Below are positions 18,572-29,218 of a stretch of 52,068 nt of DNA, one piece after another. Below the pieces are notes generated by a model that worked only from the letters and a program-made list of their open reading frames with translations, searched no databases and was not told the origin of the DNA. Each line of letters begins with the position of its first letter. Position 1 is the stretch's first letter. The stretch comes from Burkholderiales bacterium (lineage in GTDB: Bacteria; Pseudomonadota; Gammaproteobacteria; Burkholderiales; Burkholderiaceae_C). The stretch is from contig JACPYV010000048.1 in assembly GCA_016195825.1 (NCBI GenBank), positions 1 to 52,068 of the forward strand. Direction: 5' to 3'. The translations under genes were made by a program, and so were the position numbers.

Positions 18572-18776
18572 TGCCGTATTTGTCATGCAAATTAGACGTC
18601 AGAAACGGCCTCCTCATAAGAGCGGAGGCTCATTTCTCTCGTTATAAATATAACAAATACAGCAATTTTCAGCAAACACCGTTCTTCGAGATTTGTGCCG
18701 TATTTGCTATGCGTACTTTTGGAGATCCTCTATGAGAACAGGTGAACCAAGATCTAGTTTGATAGCAAATACGGCA
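18572..18776. promoter_or_regulatory. hipBA control region: four operator-like 11-bp repeats in alternating orientation
   Basis: The motif TGCCGTATTTG occurs at 18572-18582 (plus), as its complement with one mismatch at 18654-18664, exactly at 18696-18706 (plus) and as its complement at 18766-18776. The last two copies extend into a perfect 15-nt inverted repeat (18696-18710 and 18762-18776). The order plus/minus/plus/minus makes two facing pairs. E. coli hipBA is likewise controlled by four operators upstream of hipB. Binding by the HipB-like protein is inferred from position. A 6-bp stem (18608-18613 with 18624-18629) lies between copies one and two. Confidence 0.7.
18647..18675 (-). promoter_or_regulatory. 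Candidate sigma70 promoter of hipBA
   Basis: Minus-strand TTGCTG (18675-18670) and TATATT (18652-18647) lie 17 nt apart. The second operator-like repeat sits in the spacer, where a bound repressor would exclude RNA polymerase. The leader to hipB would be about 70 nt and would contain the small hairpin at 18608-18629. Confidence 0.55.
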
Positions 18777-19123
18777 TTTTTTGAGACTTAGCTCGCGACC
18801 ACCCCTGAGAAGTCGCCTCAGAGGGCCCAGCTGGAGGCTCAATGCGACGGAGAGGAGGCGTGAACAGGCACGGAATGCCGTGCTGGAAAGACCGAGCCTC
18901 GATGTGCACGGGGTCATGAACAACAACAGCGAAGACCAGGTGCAGCGCAACGGACGGACGCTGATCAGGGCGATGAAGGAGCAGCGGACCAACGTCGCAT
19001 CGCTGTTGACACCCCGATAGCGCCTTTGTGGGATGCCTGGCCCCCCCCTTCGCCTAGCCTCTCGAGGTGACACAACGGCAGCTTGCACTCTGGCCACTGC
19101 CGATCGACCTACCGGAGCAATCA
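18777..19123. other. Intergenic stretch with no supported gene
   Basis: About 350 nt between the hip operators and the NTF2-like gene. Open frames occur on both strands, but none has a ribosome site with a recognisable domain, and they overlap each other. A plus-strand reading beginning MNNNSEDQVQRNG (from about 18916) looks slightly protein-like but is under 40 residues. I see no RNA gene or terminator here. Confidence 0.5.
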
Positions 19124-19579
19124 ATGATTCGATCCATCGGCCTATCTGTACTGCTGACTGGGTATGCGCTGGCCGCACATGCAGCGCCAGCAACGCCAGA
19201 GCTGACTGCCCAAGCGTTTGTTGATGCCTGGAACTCCCATGACGCACAAAACTTCGACGGACTCTTCACGGACGACGCTTGGTGGGTGCCCGTCGTCGAG
19301 AGCCGCCTGTCAGGTCGCGAGCAGATCGTGGCTGACCTTAAGCAGGCTCATGCCATCTGGGCTGGCCGCACCACCTTGGCATCGAGCGATGTGGTCGTCT
19401 CTCCTCTGTCTGAGACTGCGGCGGCCGTGCTGTTCAAGGCTGGGTTCTTGGGCAAGGACGGCAAGCGCATGGAACCGCCCAACGTTTTGCTGCTCGCCGT
19501 TGTCAAGACTACGGACGGATGGCGTATCAAGGCTGGCCAGTTGTCCAAGCCCGGCGCGACGGTAATGCCAGCGAAGTAG
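19124..19579 (+). CDS. Secreted NTF2/SnoaL-like (DUF4440-type) protein
   Basis: The 151-residue product begins with a signal peptide (MIRSIGLSVLLTGYALAAHA, cleavage near residues 20-22), so I chose the ATG at 19124, which follows GGAG by 8 nt. The mature part has the cone-like NTF2 fold pattern: helix with VDAWNSHDAQNFDGLFTDDA, then WWVPVVESRLSGREQI and beta strands ending WRIKAGQLSKPG. Such proteins are small-molecule binders or hydrolases; the exact role cannot be told. It stands alone between hipBA and a minus-strand gene, and its codon use is less GC-biased than the dcw genes. Confidence 0.8.
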   Translation: MIRSIGLSVLLTGYALAAHAAPATPELTAQAFVDAWNSHDAQNFDGLFTDDAWWVPVVESRLSGREQIVADLKQAHAIWAGRTTLASSDVVVSPLSETAAAVLFKAGFLGKDGKRMEPPNVLLLAVVKTTDGWRIKAGQLSKPGATVMPAK

Positions 19580-19648
19580 AGGCGTTTGGGCCGTAGTCAA
19601 AACCTCCAGCAACCTGGCCAGACAGGACGTTCCTCATGTGACCGGAGG

Positions 19649-21418
19649 TCAGCCGGCGTTGAAGCTCGCTAAAGTAGACCGGCCACCGCGCACGAACACC
19701 GAGCGAGTCTCGCTGTGGGTGCCTTCGTCTACCGTCACCTCCCAGCTTCCGGGCGCCATCTGGGACCAGTGCATCAAAACGGACGGATCAGCGTTGCCCA
19801 CCCACTGCGGCGGCGGGAAATCTTCCGCGCGAGTCTGAATTCCGCCGAATTCCACCAACTCCGACGTACCCTTGTAGACCGCCTGCACCCGCAGCGTGCT
19901 GACGGATACGTCTGTCCCCTTGCGTTGGTACTGCACTGCAAGCCGGCCCACCCCCATGCCATCGAACTCAAAGTAGCAGAAGCGGCAGCCGTCGTAGCCG
20001 GCGTGCAGCGCCGCGCGCGGCGTGGGCAAGAAAACTCGGTGCTTGGCCTGCGTGAACCTCACGTAGGGGCACTCGTCCCGATGGAACTGATGCGTCTTGT
20101 CGTAGCCAACTACCACTGGCGGCAGGTGCATCTCCACCTGCGGATATTTCAAAGAAAGGTGCGTGAGGATCAAAAGCCCCCCGGCCTGCACCTCAAGCCG
20201 GCGCGGCTCGATGACGAGCGCAGTGGCAGCGTTCGTGGCCGGATCGTTGGTCAGCGTTATGCCGCCGCTAAGGAAACGAACCAACGGGATCTTGGTACCT
20301 TGGGTGGTACCCACCACAGCGTCGGCTATGGCCCGCTCAGCGGCGTCACGCACCAGGGGCTCGATGATCAGGCCCAGCGGCCCAAACACGAGAAGCGCCA
20401 GTACCTTGAACCACGAGTCGCTCAGGTCCACATCCAGCTGGGTGACTGTGGCTATGGCCTTGCCGTTGCTCAAGTAGACGTCCAGCGTCACCGTGAAATC
20501 GACCGTCTCCGTCAGCACTACGTCCGCTCTTGCCTCGATGCCACCCGTCACCACGATCCCAGCATCGGTCAGGTCGATTTCGATGTCGCGCGTCATCGTC
20601 ACCGACTGCAGCTTGAGCAGGCCGCTGGCCGCGGACACAGGTGGGTCCCCGTCATACAGCAGATGGCCTTCGACCAATTGAGCATCGATCAGCGCCTGGC
20701 GGATAGGCGGCAAGAACAGCTCTTTTGACACGCCTAGTGCAAATTCAGGCACCTCCGGGCCGGTGCCGATGTAGTACGGAAGCAGGGATTCCGCAGAGTC
20801 TGGGGCTATTCCGGCCGGGCCGCCGACGTTCACAAACAAGGCGATGAAGTTCGGATCGTTGGGCCAGTAACCCGACGGCAGCTTCTTGTTTGGAGGATGC
20901 CCAGAGCTCACCTTGAGCGCGAACGAAAGAGGGTCGCCAAGGACCTGCGGCGTGAGTGGCCAAGCAAGTGCCAACTTCTTGAACGAGTCCAGAATCATGG
21001 ACGGTGCGGTATGGGCGAGCCAATGCGGCTCGTCTAGCAGCACATTGACGTCGGCATTGGTGAGCTTGCCTAGAGGAAGGCGTACCGACTGGGTGGTGAC
21101 GCCATCGACGGTCTCAGAAAACAGCTCAAGCGGGGCTTCGAAGCTAACAGTGCCGAGTGATTCGCCGACGATCTCGTCCGACCGGACCGTGATGTCCTGC
21201 TGATAGGCCACGCGGCCGACCTGCCCAGGCACGGCAATCAGCTGAACCAGCGGATAGCCCAGGTACACCGTCAGACCAGGATGCGCGTCCGTCACTGCGG
21301 TTGGCAGCGGCACGATGCTGGGGATCACACCAGTGTTCTGGAGCGCGGCGACCATCTTCTGAATGAAGTACTGACTCAGCTGGCCCTGTAATGAAAATCC
21401 CTGTGTCAGGTTTGACAT
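19649..21418 (-). CDS. Unrecognised 589-residue protein with an Ada-like cysteine motif
   Basis: Not assigned to a family with confidence. Residues about 1-440 are beta-rich with amphipathic strands and no signal peptide; the stretch IEIDLTDAGIVVTGGIEARA through a helix near FGPLGLIIEPLVRD is reminiscent of lipid-binding TULIP-type folds, a weak inference. Near the C-terminus, HRDECPYVRF followed by PRAALHAGYDGCRFCYF matches the pattern of Ada-type zinc modules (C450, then GYxxC478xxC481, with nearby histidines). The last 100 residues look like a beta-sandwich (WSQMAPGSWEVTVDEG). It sits alone beside IS66 debris, and its lower GC suggests acquisition. The gene is intact from an ATG at 21418. 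Confidence 0.7.
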   Translation of the reverse strand: MSNLTQGFSLQGQLSQYFIQKMVAALQNTGVIPSIVPLPTAVTDAHPGLTVYLGYPLVQLIAVPGQVGRVAYQQDITVRSDEIVGESLGTVSFEAPLELFSETVDGVTTQSVRLPLGKLTNADVNVLLDEPHWLAHTAPSMILDSFKKLALAWPLTPQVLGDPLSFALKVSSGHPPNKKLPSGYWPNDPNFIALFVNVGGPAGIAPDSAESLLPYYIGTGPEVPEFALGVSKELFLPPIRQALIDAQLVEGHLLYDGDPPVSAASGLLKLQSVTMTRDIEIDLTDAGIVVTGGIEARADVVLTETVDFTVTLDVYLSNGKAIATVTQLDVDLSDSWFKVLALLVFGPLGLIIEPLVRDAAERAIADAVVGTTQGTKIPLVRFLSGGITLTNDPATNAATALVIEPRRLEVQAGGLLILTHLSLKYPQVEMHLPPVVVGYDKTHQFHRDECPYVRFTQAKHRVFLPTPRAALHAGYDGCRFCYFEFDGMGVGRLAVQYQRKGTDVSVSTLRVQAVYKGTSELVEFGGIQTRAEDFPPPQWVGNADPSVLMHWSQMAPGSWEVTVDEGTHSETRSVFVRGGRSTLASFNAG

Positions 21419-21730
21419 GCAAAGCGGCCTTTATGGCTAGTGACGACTTGAACAGGAATGATGAGCATGGGCGCGCAGCTCGGTCGCCTCGGCAGCTGCC
21501 CCTCCTTAACGATTTCGATCAGACAACCGCCGCGGGAGCAGCCTTTTTCAACACGCTCAGACGCGTTTTCAGTGTGCCAGCCGTTGGCTTGACTAACTTC
21601 GCATCCGTGTAGTTGTTTTGGGGATCATCGCGTCGACTCAGCAGCAATAAACCTAGCGGTAGGTCAGAGTTCGGCCGCTCGAAGATCATCTTTTTGGTGG
21701 GCGCCATACTGGCGACCAAGGCCAGACTCT
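21419..21730. other. Intergenic debris beside the IS66 remnant
   Basis: This stretch has no supported gene. The minus strand can be read as a 66-residue frame from 21719 (ends RLSVLKKAAPAAVV), which may be a chance frame or the tail of an unrelated truncated gene joined to the transposase remnant. Composition is mixed and less GC-rich than the flanks. Confidence 0.4.
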
Positions 21731-22324
21731 TCAGGGTGAGTCGGCAGGACGGACGCGGTGCTTGGTCTGCCGCTCGATGAGGTTTTTGTGGATGACCACG
21801 GCGTCGTCGTCCAAGTCAAACGTGAGCGCCTTCCAGGCGTTGAGGCAGCAGTCGATCGCCTCGGCGATCTTGCTGCCATCGAGCACCTGTTTGCGCTGCA
21901 GCTTCGGCCACGCCTGGGACTCTTCCACAACCGCCGGCTCACCGCCTGGCGTGCCTGACGGCGCTCGTCCTGAGTCATATCGTCGAAGGCTCTCTCAGCC
22001 CGGTAGATCCGAGCCCAGCACTGCACGACCTCCGTGGCCTGGGCGCGGGCACTGTGGCCACCGCGGCGTTCGGGCAGCGGTCATGGCCTCGATCTTGGCA
22101 TCGGACTGCCAGCGGCGCGGCTGGGCAAGCTCGAGGTTGAGCTTGTCGATCTTGGCCTGCGCCAGGGTGAGCTCACGGCCACGGGGGGCCAGGTCCTGCA
22201 CGTCGGCCGTCGCCTGCTGTTGCAGCCGCTCGATCAGCGCGAGCACCTCGGCGGGGCCCATGTCAGCACGGGTTTTGCCGCACAAATCACGGCAACGTGC
22301 CCACAAAAGGTGCTCAGAATGCAT
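21731..22324 (-). pseudogene. Remnant of an IS66-family transposase (TnpC)
   Basis: Pieces of an IS66 TnpC occur in order on the minus strand in different frames. The N-terminal part (22324 to about 22060) reads VLALIERLQQQATADVQ and AKIDKLNLELAQ, the coiled-coil start of the family. A second piece (about 22026-21930) reads CWARIYRAERAFDDMTQDER, and a third (21928-21731) reads DGSKIAEAIDCCLNAWKALT then DLDDDAVVIHKNLIERQ, the conserved C-terminal region. The central catalytic domain is missing and frames shift, so the element is dead. I did not find clear terminal inverted repeats or target duplications. Confidence 0.75.
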
Positions 22325-22435
22325 TTGCCAGGGTGATTTCTGCTGAAATTTCAGCCTGTTTCATCCGCCTCCGCCCGCAGTCCAGAACTTCCAACCACCG
22401 GGCGGCCCGCTGCTAACAATCACCAAGGCTGCCTC

Positions 22436-23992
22436 ATGAAGTTTCTGTCCCGTATGCGCATCGGACAACGTCTCACTGCCGGCTTTGCCGTGGTGATCGC
22501 CTGCCTGATGGCCATGGCCGGGCTGGGGTACTTCGGCATCCAGACGCTGAACACGGAAATCAGCCAGCTGATCAGCAACGACTACAAGGCCGTGGCACTG
22601 GCCAACAAGGCCAAAGCCGAGCTCAGCGACGCGTCGCGCAGCATGATGACCACGCTCATCATGACCGGCGAGGAGCAGATCAAGAAGGAACTGGACACCG
22701 TCGCCAGCCTGATGGCTGCGCACGAGAAGACCATGGCCGAGCTGGAACCGCTGCTGACCGACGAGGCCAGCCAGGAGCAACTGAAGGCGGTGAAGGAAGT
22801 GCGGGCCAAGTTCATGCCCGCCCAGGCCTCGTTTGTGAAGACGGTAGCCTCCGGCGACACGGAAGGTGCGCCGCTGAAGTTCCAGTTCTCGGTGCGCGCC
22901 GCCCAGGGTAAGTACCTGGCCGCGCTGGACAAGCTGGTCGACACCCGCAACGCCGCGATGGAACAGGCCGGCCTCAAGTCCAACAGGGTCGCCAGCAAGA
23001 CGGCGCTGCTGCTGCTGGCCCTGGCCGTGGCAGCCATCATCGCCAGCGTGCTGACCGGACTGCTGATCACGCGCGGCATCGTCGTGCCGCTGCGCGGCGC
23101 CGTGAATGTGGCGCGCAAGGTGGCGTCCGGCAACCTGACCAGCGAGATCGAGGTGCGCAGCCGCGACGAGACCGGCGAGCTGATGCAGGCGCTGTCGGAC
23201 ATGAACGAGAGCCTCAAGGGCATCGTCGGCCGCGTGCGCGAGGGCACGGAGTCCATCGCCTCGGCATCCAGCGAGATCGCCAGCGGCAACCTGGACCTGT
23301 CGGTGCGCACCGAGGCGCAAGCGGCGTCGCTGGAGCAGACGCTGTCGGCCATGAAGACGCTGACCGACGCCGTGCAGCAGAACGCGCAGAACGCGCAGCA
23401 GGCCAACCAGCTCGCCAAGGCAGCGTCGACGGTCGCCGTGGAGGGCGGCGACGTCGTGGCCAAGGTCGTCACGACCATGGGCAGCATCGACGCCTCGTCC
23501 AAGAAGATCGTCGACATCATCAGCGTCATCGATGGCATCGCCTTCCAGACCAACATCCTGGCGCTGAACGCGGCCGTGGAAGCTGCCCGCGCGGGCGAGC
23601 AGGGCCGCGGCTTCGCGGTCGTGGCGGGCGAGGTGCGCTCGCTGGCGGGCCGCAGCGCCGACGCCGCCAAGGAGATCAAGCGCCTCATCGGCGACTCGGT
23701 GGAAAAGGTGGCGCTGGGCAGCGAACTGGTCGCCAAGGCGGGCAGCACGATGCAGGGTGTGGTGGCGAGCGTGCAACGGATGACCGACATCATGGGCGAG
23801 ATCACGCACGCGAGCGCCGAACAGAGCGCCGGCATCGAGCGTGTCACGCATACCATCCACGACATGGACAAGAGCACGCAACAGAACGCCGCGCTGGTGG
23901 AAGAAGCCGCCGCCGCCGCCGACTCGCTGCGCGCCCAGGCCCATGGCCTCGAAGAAGTCGTCAGCCTCTTCAAGCTCGAGGCGGCGCACTGA
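22436..23992 (+). CDS. Methyl-accepting chemotaxis protein
   Basis: Chemoreceptor that signals to CheA/CheW. The 518-residue protein has TM1 at about residues 11-33, a helical periplasmic ligand domain of four-helix-bundle type (35-188), TM2 at 189-212, HAMP at about 213-265, and a cytoplasmic signalling domain. The receptor tip is the invariant [20 protein letters not shown] followed by [16 protein letters not shown]. Methylation helices flank it, and there is no C-terminal NWETF-type tether. The ligand is unknown. It begins just after the IS66 debris, and a small outer protein follows 27 nt later. Confidence 0.95.
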   Translation: MKFLSRMRIGQRLTAGFAVVIACLMAMAGLGYFGIQTLNTEISQLISNDYKAVALANKAKAELSDASRSMMTTLIMTGEEQIKKELDTVASLMAAHEKTMAELEPLLTDEASQEQLKAVKEVRAKFMPAQASFVKTVASGDTEGAPLKFQFSVRAAQGKYLAALDKLVDTRNAAMEQAGLKSNRVASKTALLLLALAVAAIIASVLTGLLITRGIVVPLRGAVNVARKVASGNLTSEIEVRSRDETGELMQALSDMNESLKGIVGRVREGTESIASASSEIASGNLDLSVRTEAQAASLEQTLSAMKTLTDAVQQNAQNAQQANQLAKAASTVAVEGGDVVAKVVTTMGSIDASSKKIVDIISVIDGIAFQTNILALNAAVEAARAGEQGRGFAVVAGEVRSLAGRSADAAKEIKRLIGDSVEKVALGSELVAKAGSTMQGVVASVQRMTDIMGEITHASAEQSAGIERVTHTIHDMDKSTQQNAALVEEAAAAADSLRAQAHGLEEVVSLFKLEAAH

Positions 23993-24019
23993 CCCCCCCA
24001 CACAAGATCAGGAGACCCC

Positions 24020-24619
24020 ATGAAGACGACGCACACCGCCAACCGCTGGATGGCCGGCCTGGCCCTCACCCTGGGCCTGGGCCTGAGCGGCGCCGTGCAG
24101 GCCGTCGAGGTCGGCGGCCTCAAGCTGGATGACACCGTCAAGGTGGCCGGCAAGGAGCTCAAGCTCAACGGTGCCGGCGTGCGTGTGCGCATCGTCGTCA
24201 AGGTCTATGCACTGGCTCTCTACCTGCCCGAGAAGAAGACCACGACGGCGGGCGTGCTGGAAAGCGTCGGCCCGCGCCGCTTCACGCTTGGCCTGCTGCG
24301 CGAGGTGACGGGTGACGACCTGGGCCAGGCCTTCATGGCCGGCATCACGGCCAACACCGACAAGGCCGAGCGCTCCAAGTTCGTCAACCAGCTGGCCCAG
24401 TTCGGCGAGGCCTTCGTCAGCATCCCGCAGGCCAAAAAGGGCGACATCATCAACGTCGACTGGGTGCCTGACACCGGCACCGTGATGACGCTCAACGGCA
24501 AGCCCATCGGCGAGCCACTCAAGGACATCGGCTTCTACAACGCGGTGCTGAAGATCTGGCTGGGCGACAAGCCGGTCGACTCATCGCTGAAGCCCGAGAT
24601 CCTGGGCGCCAAGGGCTAA
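24020..24619 (+). CDS. Chalcone isomerase-like periplasmic protein
   Basis: The 199-residue protein has a signal peptide (basic start, hydrophobic LALTLGLGLSGAVQA, cleavage near residue 29) and the bacterial chalcone isomerase-like domain: VGGLKLDDTVKVAGKELKLN, RIVVKVYALALYLPEKK, ending IGFYNAVLKIWLGDKPVDSS. Bacterial members are not flavonoid enzymes as a rule; they are thought to bind lipids or fatty acids in the periplasm. It is 27 nt after the chemoreceptor and ends before a strong terminator, so the two may be co-transcribed. A role in chemotaxis is not implied by sequence. Confidence 0.88.
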   Translation: MKTTHTANRWMAGLALTLGLGLSGAVQAVEVGGLKLDDTVKVAGKELKLNGAGVRVRIVVKVYALALYLPEKKTTTAGVLESVGPRRFTLGLLREVTGDDLGQAFMAGITANTDKAERSKFVNQLAQFGEAFVSIPQAKKGDIINVDWVPDTGTVMTLNGKPIGEPLKDIGFYNAVLKIWLGDKPVDSSLKPEILGAKG

Positions 24620-24639
24620 CGAGCCCATGACCATGGAAC

Positions 24640-24679
24640 CGCGCCACGCCGCCACCGCGACGTGGCGCGATTTGTTTTT
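24640..24679 (+). terminator. Rho-independent terminator after the chalcone isomerase-like gene
   Basis: An 8-bp GC stem, CGCGCCAC (24640-24647) pairing with GTGGCGCG (24662-24669), with a 14-nt loop, is followed directly by ATTTGTTTTT. It lies 20 nt after the gene stop. It also contains the GTG at 24662 that would otherwise be taken as the start of the kinase downstream. Confidence 0.8.
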
Positions 24680-24712
24680 CTGCCGGCCTGCGCCGCTGCC
24701 ATTGACCGCACC

Positions 24713-27031
<2,319 letters not shown>

Positions 27032-27038
27032 GCCTGCG

Positions 27039-27950
27039 CTACTGCGATTCCTTGATGAGCCGACCAGAGCCGGCCTGCAGCGGCCGCGCGTTCATCGGAT
27101 AAAGCCGGGCGAACACGCCCAACTGCTGCGCCGTCAGCGGCACCGGCTGGCGCAACACCATCCACAGCACGCCCTCGCTGCAGGGCGGCGTCGTCAGCGA
27201 CCCCATGTAGGTGTAGTAGCCGCGCTCGGCGGGCAGCAACTGGTTCAGATCGATCTGCACCTGGGCCTGAAGCGCCTCGCCCTTTTCCAGCGGCAGGTTG
27301 GCCCAGACGGTCTGGACCAGCGGCTGGGGCTTGTTGTCGGGCCCGCGCTCCAGCAGCACGGCGACGACGGCGAGGCGTCCTTGCGCGTCCTTGTGTGTCA
27401 GGTGGGCCACCATGTCGAACTGGCGGCCGTTGACGCGCTCCTCGCTGGGCCGGTGGAAGTGGAACTCCTCCAGCTCGTAGCGCCTCCCCATCACCGTGAG
27501 GCCGTTACCGGGTGCGACGTTGACCTGCACCGTGTGGCCGTCGTCCAGCACCGAAAAGTTGCTGGCGCGGTAGTCGAAGACGATGGGCTCCAGGTCCACG
27601 GCAAGGCCTTCGCGCAGGTCGATGGGGCTCTGGCGAAGGCCAACGGCACAGAGCTTGTTCTCCGGCGCCAGCTCGGCCCATCGGTCCGGACCGATGTCAC
27701 CGGCATAGCCCCAATGTGCCGCTTTGGCCGCCTTGGCGGCCTCGGCCTTGGCCGGCTTCGCGGGCCGTGCCGGCTTCGCGGTGGCCGTAGCGGCGCCCTC
27801 GCCTCTGGTGGACAGGCGCTCCGCCAGGCGCTGACGCAGCGCCTCGACCGGCTCCTTGACCTCCTTGGCCTCCTTGGCCTCCTTGGGCTCCTGCGCCTGC
27901 GCGGCAAGCGCGAGCAGGCAGGCGGCAGCGACCGACAGCGACTTCTTCAT
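27039..27950 (-). CDS. Periplasmic alpha-class carbonic anhydrase
   Basis: Catalyses CO2/bicarbonate interconversion in the periplasm. The 303-residue protein has a signal peptide (MKKSLSVAAACLLALAAQA), a low-complexity Glu/Lys/Ala/Pro linker at about residues 21-78, and an alpha-carbonic anhydrase domain from HWGYAGDIGPDRW. Zinc ligands are H164 and H166 (EFHFHRPSE) and H183 (MVAHLTH). C101 and C257 (TTPPCSEGV) fit the conserved disulfide, and the QSPIDL motif is present. The linker is coded partly by 9-bp tandem repeats (near 27857-27895). All catalytic residues are seen, so it should be active. Confidence 0.95.
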   Translation of the reverse strand: MKKSLSVAAACLLALAAQAQEPKEAKEAKEVKEPVEALRQRLAERLSTRGEGAATATAKPARPAKPAKAEAAKAAKAAHWGYAGDIGPDRWAELAPENKLCAVGLRQSPIDLREGLAVDLEPIVFDYRASNFSVLDDGHTVQVNVAPGNGLTVMGRRYELEEFHFHRPSEERVNGRQFDMVAHLTHKDAQGRLAVVAVLLERGPDNKPQPLVQTVWANLPLEKGEALQAQVQIDLNQLLPAERGYYTYMGSLTTPPCSEGVLWMVLRQPVPLTAQQLGVFARLYPMNARPLQAGSGRLIKESQ

Positions 27951-27980
27951 CTCAATGATTTCGGCGCCGCGGCAGCCAGC

Positions 27981-29139
27981 TTAAGCGGGGATCGAGCGCC
28001 GCACACCGTACCAGGCCACCAGGCCCACCAGCATCAGGCCGGCCGACGTGAGGGCCAGCGCCAGCGTCGAGTGCATGACCAGCGGCACCAGCAGACCGGC
28101 GACGAGGCCGTTCGCCGCCGAGCCTATGCAGGCCTGCAGCGACGAGGCCATGCCGCGGCGCTCGGGCACCTGGTCCAGCACCAGCAGCGTGACGACCGGC
28201 ACCATCATGGCCCAGCCGAAGGCGAACAAGCCCACCATGGGCAGGGCCCAGAAGGCGCTCAGCGGCGCGAAGAGGTTGAGCGCAATGTTGGCGACCGACA
28301 CCGCCAGCATGATGCGAAAGCCGCGCATGATCTGGCGCTTGGCCGACATCCTGCCGGCCAGTCGGCCGCTGACGGCGGCGCCAGCCATGATGCCGCCGAT
28401 GGAGCACAGGAAGAACCAGAAGAACTGCGTCGGCGCGAAGTGCAGGTGCTCGCCCAGGAACACCGGCGTGGCCAGCACGTAGAGGAACATGCCGTTGAAC
28501 GGGATGCCGCTGGCCAGCACCAGCAGCATGAACTTGGGGCTGCTGCACAGCCGCCAGTACTCGCGCATCAGCGCGCCCACCTGGAAGGGCTGGACCATGT
28601 TGGTGTGCAGCGTCTCCGGCAGCAGCCGCCAGTTGGACACGAACAGCGCGGCGCCGACGAAGGTCAGGAACCAGAAGATCGAATGCCAGTCGGCATGCAC
28701 GAACAGGAAGCCGCCCACGATGGGCGCGATGGCCGGTGCGACGCCGAAGAACAGCGTCACCTGCGACATCACGCGCTGCGCGTCCGCCGGCGGGAACATG
28801 TCGCGGATGATGGCGCGTGACACGACGATGCCCGCACCGGCCGACATGCCCTGAACGGTGCGCCAGAACACGAGCTGGCCGATCGAGCTCGCCACCGGGC
28901 CGGCGGCCGAAGCAGTCCGACAGCGCGCCGTGGAACAGGTTCATGACGGCAAAGCCGAGCAGATAGGCGGACAGCGTCTGCTGCATCTGCACAGGTGTCG
29001 CGTCCAGCGCCGCCGCGATGCCGGAGAAGGCCGGCAGGTAGGTGTCGATGGAGAAGGGCCCGACCATGGCCAAACAAGCCAACAGCACGGACAGGGCCCA
29101 GCGGGGCGCGCGCCAGAGGCGGCTGGCGTCAGGATTCAT
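27981..29139 (-). pseudogene. Bcr/CflA-family MFS drug efflux transporter, broken by a short internal deletion
   Basis: MFS proton-driven exporter of the bicyclomycin/chloramphenicol (Bcr/CflA) type. From 29139 the first 81 residues are normal (LLACLAMVGPFSIDTYLPAF and GALSDCFGRRP). Right after GRRP the frame changes: the continuation, ASSIGQLVFWRTVQGMSAG and on to the C-terminus at 27981, is one base out of register, starting at 28895. Compared with Bcr, about 16-20 residues of the third helix (the VVLGGTLVF-type segment after GRRP) are missing at the same point. So roughly 50 bp seem lost, and the frame is broken. A shorter product from the GTG at 28895 would lack the first two helices. It could be a real deletion or a sequence error. 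Confidence 0.85.
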
Positions 29140-29218
29140 CGAGGGGCTCGGGTAAGGCGACAGCCGCGGGCTTGCGGCTGCCAGCCAGTGTATCGACCCG
29201 CCTCGTTCGGCGCCCGGC

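Noticed and set aside
18608..18629. Hairpin as a terminator
   Set aside because: Only 6 bp, no U-run, and it lies in the hipB leader; kept only as part of the control region.
18669..19247. 192-codon minus-strand frame
   Set aside because: No domain, and it crosses the start of the well-supported NTF2-like gene.
22361..24201. Long minus-strand frames opposite the chemoreceptor
   Set aside because: Shadow frames; the receptor on the plus strand has invariant motifs.
24662..24712. Kinase start at GTG 24662
   Set aside because: The codon is inside a terminator stem and lacks a ribosome site; TTG 24713 was preferred, although not proven.
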